NCBI RefSeq assembly: GCF_947503795.1
Contig: NZ_CANNEZ010000001.1
Coordinates: forward strand, 1-64,000
Direction: 5' to 3'
DNA length: 64,000 nucleotides
From: an uncultured Jannaschia sp.
Lineage (GTDB): Bacteria; Pseudomonadota; Alphaproteobacteria; Rhodobacterales; Rhodobacteraceae
The position numbers were made by a program, and so were the translations under genes. Below, in pieces: positions 33,947 through 43,117 of the stretch (position 1 is its first letter; the number at the start of each line of letters is the position of its first letter). The notes beneath the pieces are model-generated. The model worked only from the letters and a program-made list of their open reading frames with translations, was not told where the DNA came from and made no database searches.

Positions 33947-34969
33947 TCAGCCCTTCTTGAGGACCCGCTTGCCCAACGTCTCGGCAATCTGCACCGCGTT
34001 CAGCGCCGCGCCCTTCCGGAGGTTGTCCGAGACGACCCAGATGTTCAGCCCGTTGTCGATCGTGCTGTCCTGCCGGATGCGGCTGACGAAGGTGGCGTAG
34101 TCGCCGACGCATTCGACCGGCGTGACGTAGCCACCGTCCTCGCGCTTGTCGACGACCAGGATGCCAGGCGCCTCGCGCAGGATGTCGCGGGCCTCGTCTT
34201 CATCGAGAAAGTCCTCGAACTCGATGTTGACCGCCTCGGAATGGCCGACGAAGACCGGAACGCGGACGCAGGTCGCCGTGACCTTGATCTTGGGGTCCAC
34301 GATCTTCTTGGTCTCGGCGACCATCTTCCATTCTTCCTTGGTCTCGCCCGAGTCCATGAAGACGTCGATATGCGGGATCACGTTGAAGGCGATCTGCTTG
34401 GTGTAGACCGAGGGCGCCCGTTCCTGACCGGGGACATACATGCCCTTGGTCTGATCCCAGAGCTCGTCGATGGCCTCCTTCCCGGTGCCCGAGACGGACT
34501 GGTAGGTCGAGACGACGACCCGCTTGATCCGGGCGCGGTCGTGCAGCGGCTTCAGGGCCACGACCATCTGCGCGGTCGAGCAGTTCGGATTGGCGATGAT
34601 GTTCTTCTTGGCGTAGCCGTCGACGGCTTCGGGATTCACCTCGGGCACGACCAGCGGCACGTCCGGGTCGTAGCGGTAGAGCGACGAGTTATCGATGACG
34701 ATGCAGCCCGACTTGGCGGCGCGGGGGGCATGGATCTTCGTGGCGTCCGAGCCGATGGCGAAGAACGCGATGTCCCAGCCGGTGAAGTCGAACTGCTCGA
34801 GGTCCTTGGTCTTCAGGGTCTTGTCGCCGAAGCTCACCTCGGTTCCCATCGACCGGCGCGACGCGAGCGCCGCGATCTCGTCGATCGGAAACTGGCGCTC
34901 GGCCAGGATGTTCAGCATTTCGCGGCCCACGTTCCCCGTGGCGCCGCAGACGACGACCTTGTAGCCCAT
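33947..34969 (-). CDS. asd: Aspartate-semialdehyde dehydrogenase
   Basis: 340 residues. Rossmann motif GATGNVGREML starts at residue 9, the catalytic Cys is in NPNCSTAQ, and the SGTGKEAIDEL loop is typical. It reduces aspartyl phosphate, feeding lysine/DAP, threonine and methionine. It complements dapD and dapE found later in the window. It is a single-gene unit. Confidence 0.96.
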   Translation of the reverse strand: MGYKVVVCGATGNVGREMLNILAERQFPIDEIAALASRRSMGTEVSFGDKTLKTKDLEQFDFTGWDIAFFAIGSDATKIHAPRAAKSGCIVIDNSSLYRYDPDVPLVVPEVNPEAVDGYAKKNIIANPNCSTAQMVVALKPLHDRARIKRVVVSTYQSVSGTGKEAIDELWDQTKGMYVPGQERAPSVYTKQIAFNVIPHIDVFMDSGETKEEWKMVAETKKIVDPKIKVTATCVRVPVFVGHSEAVNIEFEDFLDEDEARDILREAPGILVVDKREDGGYVTPVECVGDYATFVSRIRQDSTIDNGLNIWVVSDNLRKGAALNAVQIAETLGKRVLKKG

Positions 34970-35106
34970 TTCGACCTCCTATGGCGGGACCGCCGCTATA
35001 CGGATCGGGGGGGCGGAGCAAGCTGCGAACGTGGCGCTGGCGGCCGAGCACCTCCGAACGACGCGCCGCTGACACGCGCGCGACCTCCGGGCTGACCGCG
35101 CCGGGC

Positions 35107-35619
35107 CTATCGCATCGGAGGGATGGCGCCGATGGCGGTCATGACGGCAAGAAGATCGGTGAAGTAGCGGCTTTCGACGACCTTCTCGTCCCGCAGCCGG
35201 AACAGCGTGACGTCTGGGACGTCGACCGATGCGCCCGAGGCGGGAATGCCGAGGAAGGGGCCATCGTGCCGGCCCGTCAGACGACCCCGGACGATGACGG
35301 TGTTGCCCTCGGCCACGACGTCTTCAACGGACATGTGGAGATCGGGAAACCCCGCGAAGAGATCCCGGTTGAACGCGATCGCGGGCGCGCGCCCCTCGGT
35401 CGGCGGGAAGGCGTGGAAGTACGTCCGGACATTCGGGGCGAGATGGGCGCGCCATACCGCCTCCCAGCCGGGGCGAGCCCCCCAGCCATCGTCGAACAGG
35501 CGCGTGACGATCGCGACGTTTCGGTCTTCTGTGGCGGTCCGATCCTGCGCGACGGCCGGGGCCGGACTCGCGACCAGAGCGGCGAAGAGGCTCGTTGCAA
35601 GGGCTGCGACACGATGCAT
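35107..35619 (-). CDS. Exported ester cyclase (SnoaL-like)
   Basis: 170 residues. Signal peptide to about residue 25 (ASPAPAVAQ). The rest is a SnoaL/ester-cyclase fold: RNVAIVTRLFDDGW, IAFNRDLFAGFPDLHMSVEDVVAEGNTVIVRGRLTGRHDG and a final RYFTDLLAVM. Members of this fold are cyclases or hydratases of many small substrates. The start at 35619 is preferred because GGAG lies just upstream. It diverges from a TetR gene and carries a likely operator at its 5' end, so it is probably that regulator's target. Confidence 0.85.
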   Translation of the reverse strand: MHRVAALATSLFAALVASPAPAVAQDRTATEDRNVAIVTRLFDDGWGARPGWEAVWRAHLAPNVRTYFHAFPPTEGRAPAIAFNRDLFAGFPDLHMSVEDVVAEGNTVIVRGRLTGRHDGPFLGIPASGASVDVPDVTLFRLRDEKVVESRYFTDLLAVMTAIGAIPPMR

Positions 35620-35629
35620 GCAAATCTCC

Positions 35630-35641
35630 ATACAGTATGTA
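35630..35641. promoter_or_regulatory. TetR operator, copy 1
   Basis: ATACAGTATGTA matches the second copy at 35678-35690 in 11 of 12 positions. It lies 10 bases upstream of the ester-cyclase ATG on the minus strand, where a bound repressor would block that promoter. Confidence 0.6.
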
Positions 35642-35677
35642 CGGAAATAGATATTGATTGTCCCGCCACCAAAGTCA

Positions 35678-35690
35678 ATACAGTCTGTAT
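35678..35690. promoter_or_regulatory. TetR operator, copy 2, overlapping the regulator start
   Basis: ATACAG-T-CTGTAT is a perfect odd palindrome whose last bases are the start of the regulator's ATG. This predicts tight autoregulation. No Shine-Dalgarno fits between site and start. Confidence 0.65.
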
Positions 35691-36255
35691 GGACGCGCCA
35701 CCGGAGTCACGACTGGGACCAAACGCCTGGATCGATGCGGCCTACGCCGCCTTCGAGCGGGGCGGAGTCGGTGCAATCCGGGTCGATCCGTTGGCGAAGG
35801 CCCTGGGGATCACGCGCGGCAGCTTCTACTGGCACTTCAAGGACCGTCAGGCGCTGCTTCGGGCGGTGATCAACCGGTGGGACGCGACGAACACCGAAGC
35901 GACCATCGCCGAGAACGAGGCCGTGGGCGGCGCTCCCGCGGCGCGGTTGCTCCGCCTGCTTCGAACCTGTGCGACCGATGACGGTCGGTTCGAGATCGGG
36001 ATACGGGCCTGGGCAAAGGATGACGCCGGGGCGCGCAGTATCCTCGAGCGGATCGACGGACGCCGGATCGGGTACATGGCCCGCCTCGCGACCGAGGCCG
36101 GTGTCGCGGAGGAGGACGCGCGGATACGGGCGCGGGTCGGCTATCTGGCGTGGCTCGGCTCTTACATGAACGCGGTTTCGGGCGACCAGGCGCAGCGTCT
36201 CGCCGATATGGACGGCCTTTGGCATATGATGCTGGAGGATGCCGCGATCGCGTGA
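35689..36255 (+). CDS. TetR-family repressor
   Basis: 188 residues. The helix-turn-helix is at ~25-60 (GVGAIRVDPLAKALGITRGSFYWHFKDRQALL). The ligand-binding half is helical with many Arg and Asp. The ATG overlaps a perfect operator and has no ribosome site, so the transcript may be leaderless. The most likely targets are its own gene and the divergent ester cyclase; the ligand is unknown. Confidence 0.9.
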   Translation: MDAPPESRLGPNAWIDAAYAAFERGGVGAIRVDPLAKALGITRGSFYWHFKDRQALLRAVINRWDATNTEATIAENEAVGGAPAARLLRLLRTCATDDGRFEIGIRAWAKDDAGARSILERIDGRRIGYMARLATEAGVAEEDARIRARVGYLAWLGSYMNAVSGDQAQRLADMDGLWHMMLEDAAIA

Positions 36256-36269
36256 TCGGCGCGGCCGGG

Positions 36270-37430
36270 TCAGTCCGTCTTGTCGGGCGCGAAGAGATAG
36301 ATCGCACAGCCGGCCAACAGCGCCAGCGCGAAGACGCTGAAGAGCGCGCGGTAGCCGTCGAGACCGCCGCCCGCCGCCGCGTGGATCGGGCCGGTCGCAA
36401 ATTGCATCAGGCCGACCCCGCCGATCCCGAAGAGGTTCATCAGCGTGACACCCCGCCCCACCAGCGCGGGCGGAAAGAAGGCGCGGCCATGGGCGACCAG
36501 CATAGGGAAGCTGGATCCGAACGCCCCGATCGCCGCCAGGAGGAGCGCCGCCGTCCAGAGCCCCGGCATCGGCACCGCCCAGAGGATCGCGCAGCAGATC
36601 CCGCCCGCGAGATTGCCGGCGAAGACGACCCATTTGCGGGTGCCGAAGATGCGGTCCATCGGGCCGTAGGCGAAGTTGCCCGCGATCATGGCGAGGCCCA
36701 TCGCCAGCGTCACCGCGCCGACCAGCGCCGGGTCGTAGATCTCGGAGATGTAGGGCCCGGCCCAGAGGCCGCGCAGCCCGGCGGCGGGCGCGTAATTGAC
36801 CAGCATCATCGGCAGGATCGCCCACATCGCCGGAATGCGCAGAAGGTCGAGAAGCGAGCCCGCGACCGCGCCCTCGGCCGCCTCGGGATCGCGCACCAGA
36901 ATCCATGTGCCCAAGGCCGTCAGGGCCGTGAGCGCCGCCAGCGCCCACATCGCCCCCCGCCAGCCCAGCGCCGCCGCGGCCCAGTCGAGCGGCACCGAGG
37001 CCGCGATATTGCCGAGTGAGCCGACCCCGATCAGCACGCCCGCCAGCGTCGCGAACACCGCTGCCGGGTAGACCCGCGCGAAGATGTAATAGCTGGCCAT
37101 CAGCACCGGCGCGCAGCCCGCGCCGATCAGCCCCATCGCGACCTCGATCTGCCAGCGCGCCGTGGCGACGGCAAAGAGCGCGGCACCGCCGGCCCCGCAG
37201 ACCCCCAACAGGATCGCGGCGGTCTTTCGGGGGCCGATCCGGTCCAGCGCCCAGCCGATCGGGATCTGCATCGCCGCGAAGACCAGAAACCAGATCCCCG
37301 AGGCGCGGCTGAGATCGGCGGCCGCGATGCCGAGATCGGCGGTCAGGTCGGGAGCGAGGACGGCGAGGAACGCGCGGTAGAACTGCGACAGCACGTAGCC
37401 GAGGGTCAGGATTGCGATGCCCGTCTTCAT
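36270..37430 (-). CDS. Major facilitator superfamily transporter
   Basis: 386 residues and about 12 helices. The loop 2-3 motif reads GWALDRIGPRKTAA, close to the MFS consensus, and its second-half counterpart reads GPMDRIFGTRKW. Substrate is unknown. The start at 37430 is the first Met of helix 1. It is divergent from the BciB-like gene, with about 97 bases between starts, and convergent with the TetR gene. Confidence 0.88.
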   Translation of the reverse strand: MKTGIAILTLGYVLSQFYRAFLAVLAPDLTADLGIAAADLSRASGIWFLVFAAMQIPIGWALDRIGPRKTAAILLGVCGAGGAALFAVATARWQIEVAMGLIGAGCAPVLMASYYIFARVYPAAVFATLAGVLIGVGSLGNIAASVPLDWAAAALGWRGAMWALAALTALTALGTWILVRDPEAAEGAVAGSLLDLLRIPAMWAILPMMLVNYAPAAGLRGLWAGPYISEIYDPALVGAVTLAMGLAMIAGNFAYGPMDRIFGTRKWVVFAGNLAGGICCAILWAVPMPGLWTAALLLAAIGAFGSSFPMLVAHGRAFFPPALVGRGVTLMNLFGIGGVGLMQFATGPIHAAAGGGLDGYRALFSVFALALLAGCAIYLFAPDKTD

Positions 37431-37527
37431 GAGCGCAGCCGTGGCACGGGGCGGCGGGCGCGGCAAGACGGCTCGCGTCGGCGCGCGGGTGGTGGACGCC
37501 GCCGCCCTGCCCGCGCAGGGTGCGGCC

Positions 37528-38763
37528 ATGCCCGCCATCCCGCTCCACGCCCCCGACCTCGCTCCGCCCGCGCCGCGCGGCGCGATGTGCACCGATTGCG
37601 GCCTGTCGCGGATGGCGCTCGCGCCCCGCTGCGGCACGGCCTGCCAGTTTACGGTGCCGGATTTCCCGGCCCGTGAGGCCGCGGCACATGGCCGATCCGA
37701 CGGGGACGCGCATTTCGGCCCGCATCTCGCCATGCACCGCGCCGCGATGGTGCCGCCGAAGCCGGGCGCGCAATGGACGGGCATCACGACGTCGCTGGCC
37801 GCGCGCCTGCTCGAGACCGGGACGGTCACCGCCGTCCTGACGCTGGCGCCCGCGCCGGACGATCCGTTCCGGGGGGTGCCGGTGATCGTGACGGATCCCG
37901 CCGACATGGCGCAGGTCCGGGGGATGCGGATGGGGTTCTCGCCGCTGCTTGCGCTGCTCGAGCCGGCGATCGACGCGGGGCATCGACGGATCGCGCTGGT
38001 GGGCATCCCCTGCCAGGTCCACGCGCTGCGCGCCATCGAGGCGGAGCTGGGGCTCGAGCTGGTCTACGTCATCGGGACGCCCTGTTCGGACAACACGACC
38101 ATCGACCGGTTCCACGACTTCCTCGGGCGGCTGACGGACCGGCCCGGCGACGTCACCTACCTGGAGTTCCGCGCCGATTACCGCGTCGAGATGCGGTTTC
38201 GTGACGGCGGCGTGCGGCTGATCCCGTTCCTGAAGCTGCCGCTGGCGGACCTGCCGCCGGATTTCTTCCCGATGACCTGCCGGACCTGCACGGATTACAC
38301 CAACCGGCTGGCCGATATCACGGTCGGCTACATGGCGGGCGACGGGGACCAGTGGGTGATCGTGCGGAACGCTCGGGGGGCCGAGATGCTCGGAGCACTG
38401 GGCGACGACATCGCGATCCGTCCCCTGACCACGCGCGGCAAGCGGGCGGGGGCCGTGATCGGCTTTGCGGCCAACGTGGAGCGGGCGGCGGGCGGGTTGC
38501 CGCTTCGCCGGATGCCGGGCTGGGTGCGCCCCATCGTGGCATGGCTGCAACCCCGGATCGGTCCCCGCGGGATGGAATTCGCGCGCGCCCGGCTGGAGAT
38601 GAAGGCCGTCGAGACGATCCTGCATCTGCGGCGCGCGATGCCCGGCCGCATGAAGCACATGGTGCCCGCGCATGTCTGGGCGCTGGCCGCGCCCTATGGC
38701 CTGACGCCGCGTCCGGGCGAGACCCCCGCCACCAGCACCAGCGACCAGAGCAAGACCCCCTGA
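37528..38763 (+). CDS. FrhB/BciB-like iron-sulfur flavoprotein
   Basis: 411 residues. N-terminal CTDC (about residue 23) and CGTAC, later CRTCTDYTNRLADITVGYMAG near residue 250, fit the coenzyme-F420-hydrogenase beta-subunit family, which binds Fe-S and a flavin. The closest named relatives I recall are ferredoxin-dependent 8-vinyl-reductases of chlorophyll synthesis (BciB). No other pigment gene is present, so the substrate is uncertain. The ATG at 37528 excludes an unlikely Ala/Arg/Gly-rich extension. The 3' end overlaps the next gene on the other strand by 70 bases. Confidence 0.8.
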   Translation: MPAIPLHAPDLAPPAPRGAMCTDCGLSRMALAPRCGTACQFTVPDFPAREAAAHGRSDGDAHFGPHLAMHRAAMVPPKPGAQWTGITTSLAARLLETGTVTAVLTLAPAPDDPFRGVPVIVTDPADMAQVRGMRMGFSPLLALLEPAIDAGHRRIALVGIPCQVHALRAIEAELGLELVYVIGTPCSDNTTIDRFHDFLGRLTDRPGDVTYLEFRADYRVEMRFRDGGVRLIPFLKLPLADLPPDFFPMTCRTCTDYTNRLADITVGYMAGDGDQWVIVRNARGAEMLGALGDDIAIRPLTTRGKRAGAVIGFAANVERAAGGLPLRRMPGWVRPIVAWLQPRIGPRGMEFARARLEMKAVETILHLRRAMPGRMKHMVPAHVWALAAPYGLTPRPGETPATSTSDQSKTP

Positions 38764-39077
38764 GAATGGGCGGCAAGCGTCTCGCGTCCTGTGAAGGTCA
38801 GGAGCCGTCCGAGGTCGAGCGGTGTGGGGGGCGTTCCGATGACGATCTGCCACGGGAGGCCGTCGAAGATGGCGAGATAGTAGAGGTAGAAGAGCTGCGG
38901 TGAGAGCCACAGCACCGCCCAGGCGAGCACCAGCGCCCCCGCGATTCGCAGCCCGCGCGGCCCAGGAAGACGGCGCGCCACGGCGATCGCCGCCGCCCAG
39001 AGTGCGAGCGCCACGAGAACGAGCCCCGCCCGTTCCGACGTCGTCAGCGTGAAGAAGCTGTCGCCTTCGTAGCCCAT
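38694..39077 (-). CDS. Small membrane protein, unknown
   Basis: 127 residues with three or four hydrophobic helices (about 15-35, 45-70 and 105-125) and LSPQLFYLYYLAIFDGLP between them. Similar small proteins occur in Rhodobacteraceae without known role. It is convergent with the BciB-like gene and divergent from an ABC transporter gene whose start lies 64 bases away. Confidence 0.65.
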   Translation of the reverse strand: MGYEGDSFFTLTTSERAGLVLVALALWAAAIAVARRLPGPRGLRIAGALVLAWAVLWLSPQLFYLYYLAIFDGLPWQIVIGTPPTPLDLGRLLTFTGRETLAAHSQGVLLWSLVLVAGVSPGRGVRP

Positions 39078-39140
39078 CGCGCCAGCTTGCCCGTCGCGGG
39101 CGTCCTGCGCTACTGCCCGTTGGACCCGCCCGGAGGCCGC

Positions 39141-40883
39141 TTGGACCAGACCCGCAATCCGTTCGCCCGCCTCTGGACGGGATATCTGCGCCGCCACCTC
39201 TGGTGGATCCTGCTGGCCGCGCTCTTGATGGCGGTCGAGGGCAGCACCGTGGGCCTTCTGGCCTGGATGCTGGAGCCGATGTTCGACGTGGTCTTCGTCG
39301 CGGGCCGCTCCGAGATGATCTGGGTCGTGGGAGCTGCGATCTTCGGGCTCTTTGCGCTCCGGGGCGTGGCAGGCGTCGCGCAGCGCATCATCATGGCGCG
39401 GGTCGCGTTTACCGCGTCTTCGCGGCTTCAGCAGGACCTTCTGACCCATGTCCTGCGGCTGGACAGCGCCTATTTCAGCGCGACCTCGCCCGGCACGCTG
39501 ATCGAGCGGGTGCAGGGCGACGTGCAGGCCATCCAGACGATGTGGACCGCGATCATCACCAATGTCGGGCGCGACGCGGTGGGTCTCGTGTCGCTGATGG
39601 TGGTCGCGATCCTCGTGGACCCGGTCTGGACTCTCGTGGCGATCGTGGGCGCGCCGCTGCTGGTCGCGCCCAGCCTGATTGTCCAGCGTTACATCCGTCG
39701 GAAGTCGATCGCGCTGCGCGACATCGCGGGACGGCGGACGACGCGGCTGGACGAGATCTTCCACGGCATCACGCCGATCAAGCTGAACGCGATGGAGGGC
39801 TACCAGGAACAGCGCTTCCGGGCCGCCACCGAGGAGATGGTGCGCGCCACGGTCCGCACCCAGGCCGGGCAGGCGACGGTGCCCGCGCTGGTGGACGTGG
39901 CCGTGGGCCTCGGGTTCCTCGCGGTGCTGCTCTATGGCGGGCCGCAGATCATCGCGGGCGAGAAGACCATCGGCGAGTTCATGTCCTTCTTCACCGCCAT
40001 GTCGCTGGCCTTCCAGCCGCTGCGGCGGCTGGCCAGCATGTCCGCACTCTGGCAGCAGATGATCGCCTCGCTCGAGCGGATCTACGCGCTGCGCGACACC
40101 GTGCCCACGATCCTCGAGCCCGCGACCCCCGCCGTCCTGCGGCCCGAGGACACGACGGTCGCGTTCGACGATGTCCGTCTCGCCTATGGCGACAACCCGG
40201 TGCTGCGCGGTGTGTCCTTCGATGTGCCGCAGGGCACGACGACGGCGCTGGTCGGGCAGTCGGGCGCGGGGAAGTCGACGCTCTTCAACGTGCTGACCCG
40301 ACTCATCGACCCGGAATCGGGCAGCGTCACGATCGGTGGGCGCGATATCCGTGACTGGGGCATCAAGGATCTGCGCGGTCTCTTCTCGGTTGTCAGCCAG
40401 GACACGCTCCTCTTCGACGAGACCCTGCGCGAGAACCTTCTCCTCGGGCGCGGCGACATTTCCGAGGCGCGGCTGCGGGCCGCGCTCGACGCCGCGCATG
40501 TCAGCGATTTCGTGGACGACCTGCCCGCGGGGCTGGACACCGAGGCCGGGCCGCGCGGCTCGAACCTCTCGGGCGGCCAGCGCCAGCGGGTCGCAATCGC
40601 GCGGGCGCTGCTGCGCGACACGCCGATCCTGCTGCTCGACGAGGCGACGAGCGCGCTGGACACCAAGTCAGAACGGCTGGTGCAGACCGCGCTGGCCCGG
40701 CTGTCGGAGGCACGCACGACGCTCGTCATCGCCCACCGCCTGTCGACGATCCGCGACGCTGACCAGATCGTCGTGCTCGATCAGGGCCGCGTGGTCGAGC
40801 GGGGCAGCCATGCCCAGTTGCTTGCGGCGGACGGCCACTATACGCAGCTGCACCGCCTGCAATTCGGAGACGACGCGACATGA
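39141..40883 (+). CDS. MsbA-like ABC exporter with fused ATPase
   Basis: 580 residues from the TTG at 39141, chosen because GGAGG lies five bases upstream; another TTG at 39120 is possible. Six membrane helices to ~310, then Walker A GQSGAGKST, LSGGQRQRV, LLLDEATSALD and VIAHRLST. The general pattern fits lipid A or lipid-linked glycan flippases. Its four-base overlap with a fucosyltransferase gene ties it to the surface-glycan cluster. Confidence 0.9.
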   Translation: MDQTRNPFARLWTGYLRRHLWWILLAALLMAVEGSTVGLLAWMLEPMFDVVFVAGRSEMIWVVGAAIFGLFALRGVAGVAQRIIMARVAFTASSRLQQDLLTHVLRLDSAYFSATSPGTLIERVQGDVQAIQTMWTAIITNVGRDAVGLVSLMVVAILVDPVWTLVAIVGAPLLVAPSLIVQRYIRRKSIALRDIAGRRTTRLDEIFHGITPIKLNAMEGYQEQRFRAATEEMVRATVRTQAGQATVPALVDVAVGLGFLAVLLYGGPQIIAGEKTIGEFMSFFTAMSLAFQPLRRLASMSALWQQMIASLERIYALRDTVPTILEPATPAVLRPEDTTVAFDDVRLAYGDNPVLRGVSFDVPQGTTTALVGQSGAGKSTLFNVLTRLIDPESGSVTIGGRDIRDWGIKDLRGLFSVVSQDTLLFDETLRENLLLGRGDISEARLRAALDAAHVSDFVDDLPAGLDTEAGPRGSNLSGGQRQRVAIARALLRDTPILLLDEATSALDTKSERLVQTALARLSEARTTLVIAHRLSTIRDADQIVVLDQGRVVERGSHAQLLAADGHYTQLHRLQFGDDAT

Positions 40884-42007
40884 GCGACAAGCCCACCATC
40901 CGAGCCCATGTCTTCGCCACCTACGGCGGTGGCCTCGCCAAGCAGTTTCCGGGCGAGCGCATGGTCTGGGACGACGTGCATTTCACCTTCGGGATGGACC
41001 TGCCCGACGATGCGGACGTCCTGATCGTCCATATCCGGGCCAGCTATTCGATCCCCACGCATCTCCCCAAGGAGCGGACGGTCTTCATCGCCGGCGAGCC
41101 GGATGTGATCCATCCCTATTCCAAGGGCTTTCTCGACCAGTTCGGCATCGTCGTCTCGCCGACCGTGAAGGCGCTCGACACCGTGAAGTGGCAGGAGAAC
41201 TACGCGTCGATGTGGTTCGTCGGCGTGCCCTTCGGAGAGGATGCCGCGTCCAAGCCGGTGCTGGGCTACGACCATTGGTCTGCGCTCGAGGTGCCCGAGG
41301 GCAAGCTCGACAAGATCAGCGTCGTCACCTCCGACAAGACCTCGACGGATTATCACCGCCGCCGGCTCAAGTTCCTCGAACGGCTCAAGGAGCTGATCCC
41401 CGACCGGCTCGAGATCTTCGGGCGGGGTATCCGCTCGGTGGACGACAAGGCCGATGCGCTGCTCCCCTACAAGTATCACCTCGCGCTCGAGAATGGCGGC
41501 GGCCCGGATACCTTCACCGAGAAGCTGTCCGACCCGCTCCTGACCTGGACCTTCCCGTTCTATGCCGGCTGCACCAATACCGAGCGCTACATCCCCGAGG
41601 GCGCGCGCCGCGTGCTCGACCTCGACGATCCCGACGGGGCGGCGCGCGACATGGTCGCCGATATCGAGAGCGGGCGCTGGGAGGCGTCGCTGCCGGACCT
41701 GAAGATCGCGCGCGACGCGATGCTGCACGAATGGAACCTCGCCGGGCTGATGGCGCGGGCGGCACGGGCGGCCTACGAGATGCCGGTCGCCAAGCCCGGA
41801 CAGCGCCACGTGATCCGGTCCGAGCGCTCGCTCTGGCCAGAGCCGGGGACGCGGGGGAGCATCCCGCAATGGGCGTTCCGGTCGCTGCTCCTGAAGATCG
41901 ATCCCAAGATCGAGCTGCGGATGCACCGCTTCGTCGAGATCAACGAACGCCTGAAATCCGAGCGACGCGCCCGCCGCTTCGCCCGGCAGGAAGGTCGCGA
42001 CGGCTAG
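40880..42007 (+). CDS. GT10-family alpha-1,3/4-fucosyltransferase
   Basis: 375 residues. The hallmark of family GT10 is visible: YKYHLALEN (residues 197-205) followed by FTEKLSDPL and a Pro-x-Tyr-Ala-Gly segment, which bind GDP-fucose. The middle includes GRGI and a charged linker. It would transfer L-fucose to a glycan acceptor on the cytosolic face. Genes for GDP-fucose synthesis (gmd, fcl) follow after 66 bases. Whether the donor is fucose or a related 6-deoxysugar is inferred. Confidence 0.82.
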   Translation: MSDKPTIRAHVFATYGGGLAKQFPGERMVWDDVHFTFGMDLPDDADVLIVHIRASYSIPTHLPKERTVFIAGEPDVIHPYSKGFLDQFGIVVSPTVKALDTVKWQENYASMWFVGVPFGEDAASKPVLGYDHWSALEVPEGKLDKISVVTSDKTSTDYHRRRLKFLERLKELIPDRLEIFGRGIRSVDDKADALLPYKYHLALENGGGPDTFTEKLSDPLLTWTFPFYAGCTNTERYIPEGARRVLDLDDPDGAARDMVADIESGRWEASLPDLKIARDAMLHEWNLAGLMARAARAAYEMPVAKPGQRHVIRSERSLWPEPGTRGSIPQWAFRSLLLKIDPKIELRMHRFVEINERLKSERRARRFARQEGRDG

Positions 42008-42073
42008 GACCCGCCCTCGACGCGGGGCACCCCCGGCACTAGGACCAAACCCAGACGGGGCGAAGGAGACATC

Positions 42074-43117
42074 ATGAAGCGCGCACTCATCACCGGCATC
42101 ACCGGCCAGGACGGCGCCTATCTCTCGGAGTTCCTGCTCGACAAGGGCTACGAGGTGCATGGGATCAAGCGGCGCACCTCGCTCTTCAACACGGCGCGGA
42201 TCGACCATCTGTTCGACGGCGCGCCGGGGCAGGAGGGGCGGTTCGTGCTGCATCACGGCGATATGACGGACTCGTCCTCGCTGACGCGGATCCTGTCCTC
42301 GGTAAAGCCGGACGAAGTCTACAACCTTGCCGCGCAGTCCCACGTCGCCGTCTCGTTCGAGGAGCCGGAATACACCGCCAATTCCGATGCGCTGGGCCCG
42401 CTGCGCCTGCTCGAGGCGATCCGTTTCCTCGAACTGCCCGCCCGGTTCTACCAGGCCTCCACCTCCGAGCTCTACGGCCTCGTCCAGGAGACGCCGCAGC
42501 GTGAGACGACGCCGTTCTACCCGCGTTCGCCCTATGCGGTGGCCAAGCTCTACGCCTACTGGATCACGGTGAATTACCGCGAGGCCTACGGCCTGTTTGC
42601 CTGCAACGGCATCCTCTTCAACCACGAGAGCCCGCTCCGGGGCGAGACCTTCGTGACCCGCAAGATCACCCGCGCGCTGGCCCGCCTGAAGCTCGGGACC
42701 GGCGATGTCCTGAAGCTCGGGAACATGGACGCCAGGCGCGACTGGGGCCATGCGCGCGACTACGTGGAGATGATGTGGCTGATGCTGCAGCAGGACTCGC
42801 CCGAGGATTTCGTGATCGCCACGGGCGTTCAGTATTCGGTGCGTGATTTCGTCCGCGCGGCCTGTGCGGCGCTGGACATGGAGGTCACGTTCGAGGGCGA
42901 GGGCCTGGACGAGGTCGGCCGCGATGGCGAGGGCCGCGTCATCGTCGAGGTCGATCCGCGCTATTTCCGCCCTGCCGAGGTCGAGACCCTGCTGGGCGAC
43001 GCCGCCAAGGCCCGCGAGAAGCTGGGCTGGACGCCGCAGACGCCGTTCGAGACGCTGGTGGCCGAGATGGTCGAGGCCGATCTGGCCGAGGCCCGGCTGG
43101 AGAACTTGCGTGGCTGA
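42074..43117 (+). CDS. gmd: GDP-mannose 4,6-dehydratase
   Basis: 347 residues. Extended SDR with [10 protein letters not shown] at the N-terminus, catalytic SPYAVAKLY (Tyr154, Lys158), and the [14 protein letters not shown] segment typical of Gmd. It makes GDP-4-keto-6-deoxy-D-mannose, the branch point for GDP-fucose, GDP-colitose and others. It overlaps fcl by eight bases. GGCGAAGGAG precedes the ATG. Confidence 0.95.
   Translation: MKRALITGITGQDGAYLSEFLLDKGYEVHGIKRRTSLFNTARIDHLFDGAPGQEGRFVLHHGDMTDSSSLTRILSSVKPDEVYNLAAQSHVAVSFEEPEYTANSDALGPLRLLEAIRFLELPARFYQASTSELYGLVQETPQRETTPFYPRSPYAVAKLYAYWITVNYREAYGLFACNGILFNHESPLRGETFVTRKITRALARLKLGTGDVLKLGNMDARRDWGHARDYVEMMWLMLQQDSPEDFVIATGVQYSVRDFVRAACAALDMEVTFEGEGLDEVGRDGEGRVIVEVDPRYFRPAEVETLLGDAAKAREKLGWTPQTPFETLVAEMVEADLAEARLENLRG

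Noticed and set aside
35707-38910. A very long open frame on the minus strand
   Set aside because: It covers several well-supported genes in other frames and has the Arg/Gly/His-rich composition of a high-GC shadow. Only the parts that match known families in their own frame were kept.
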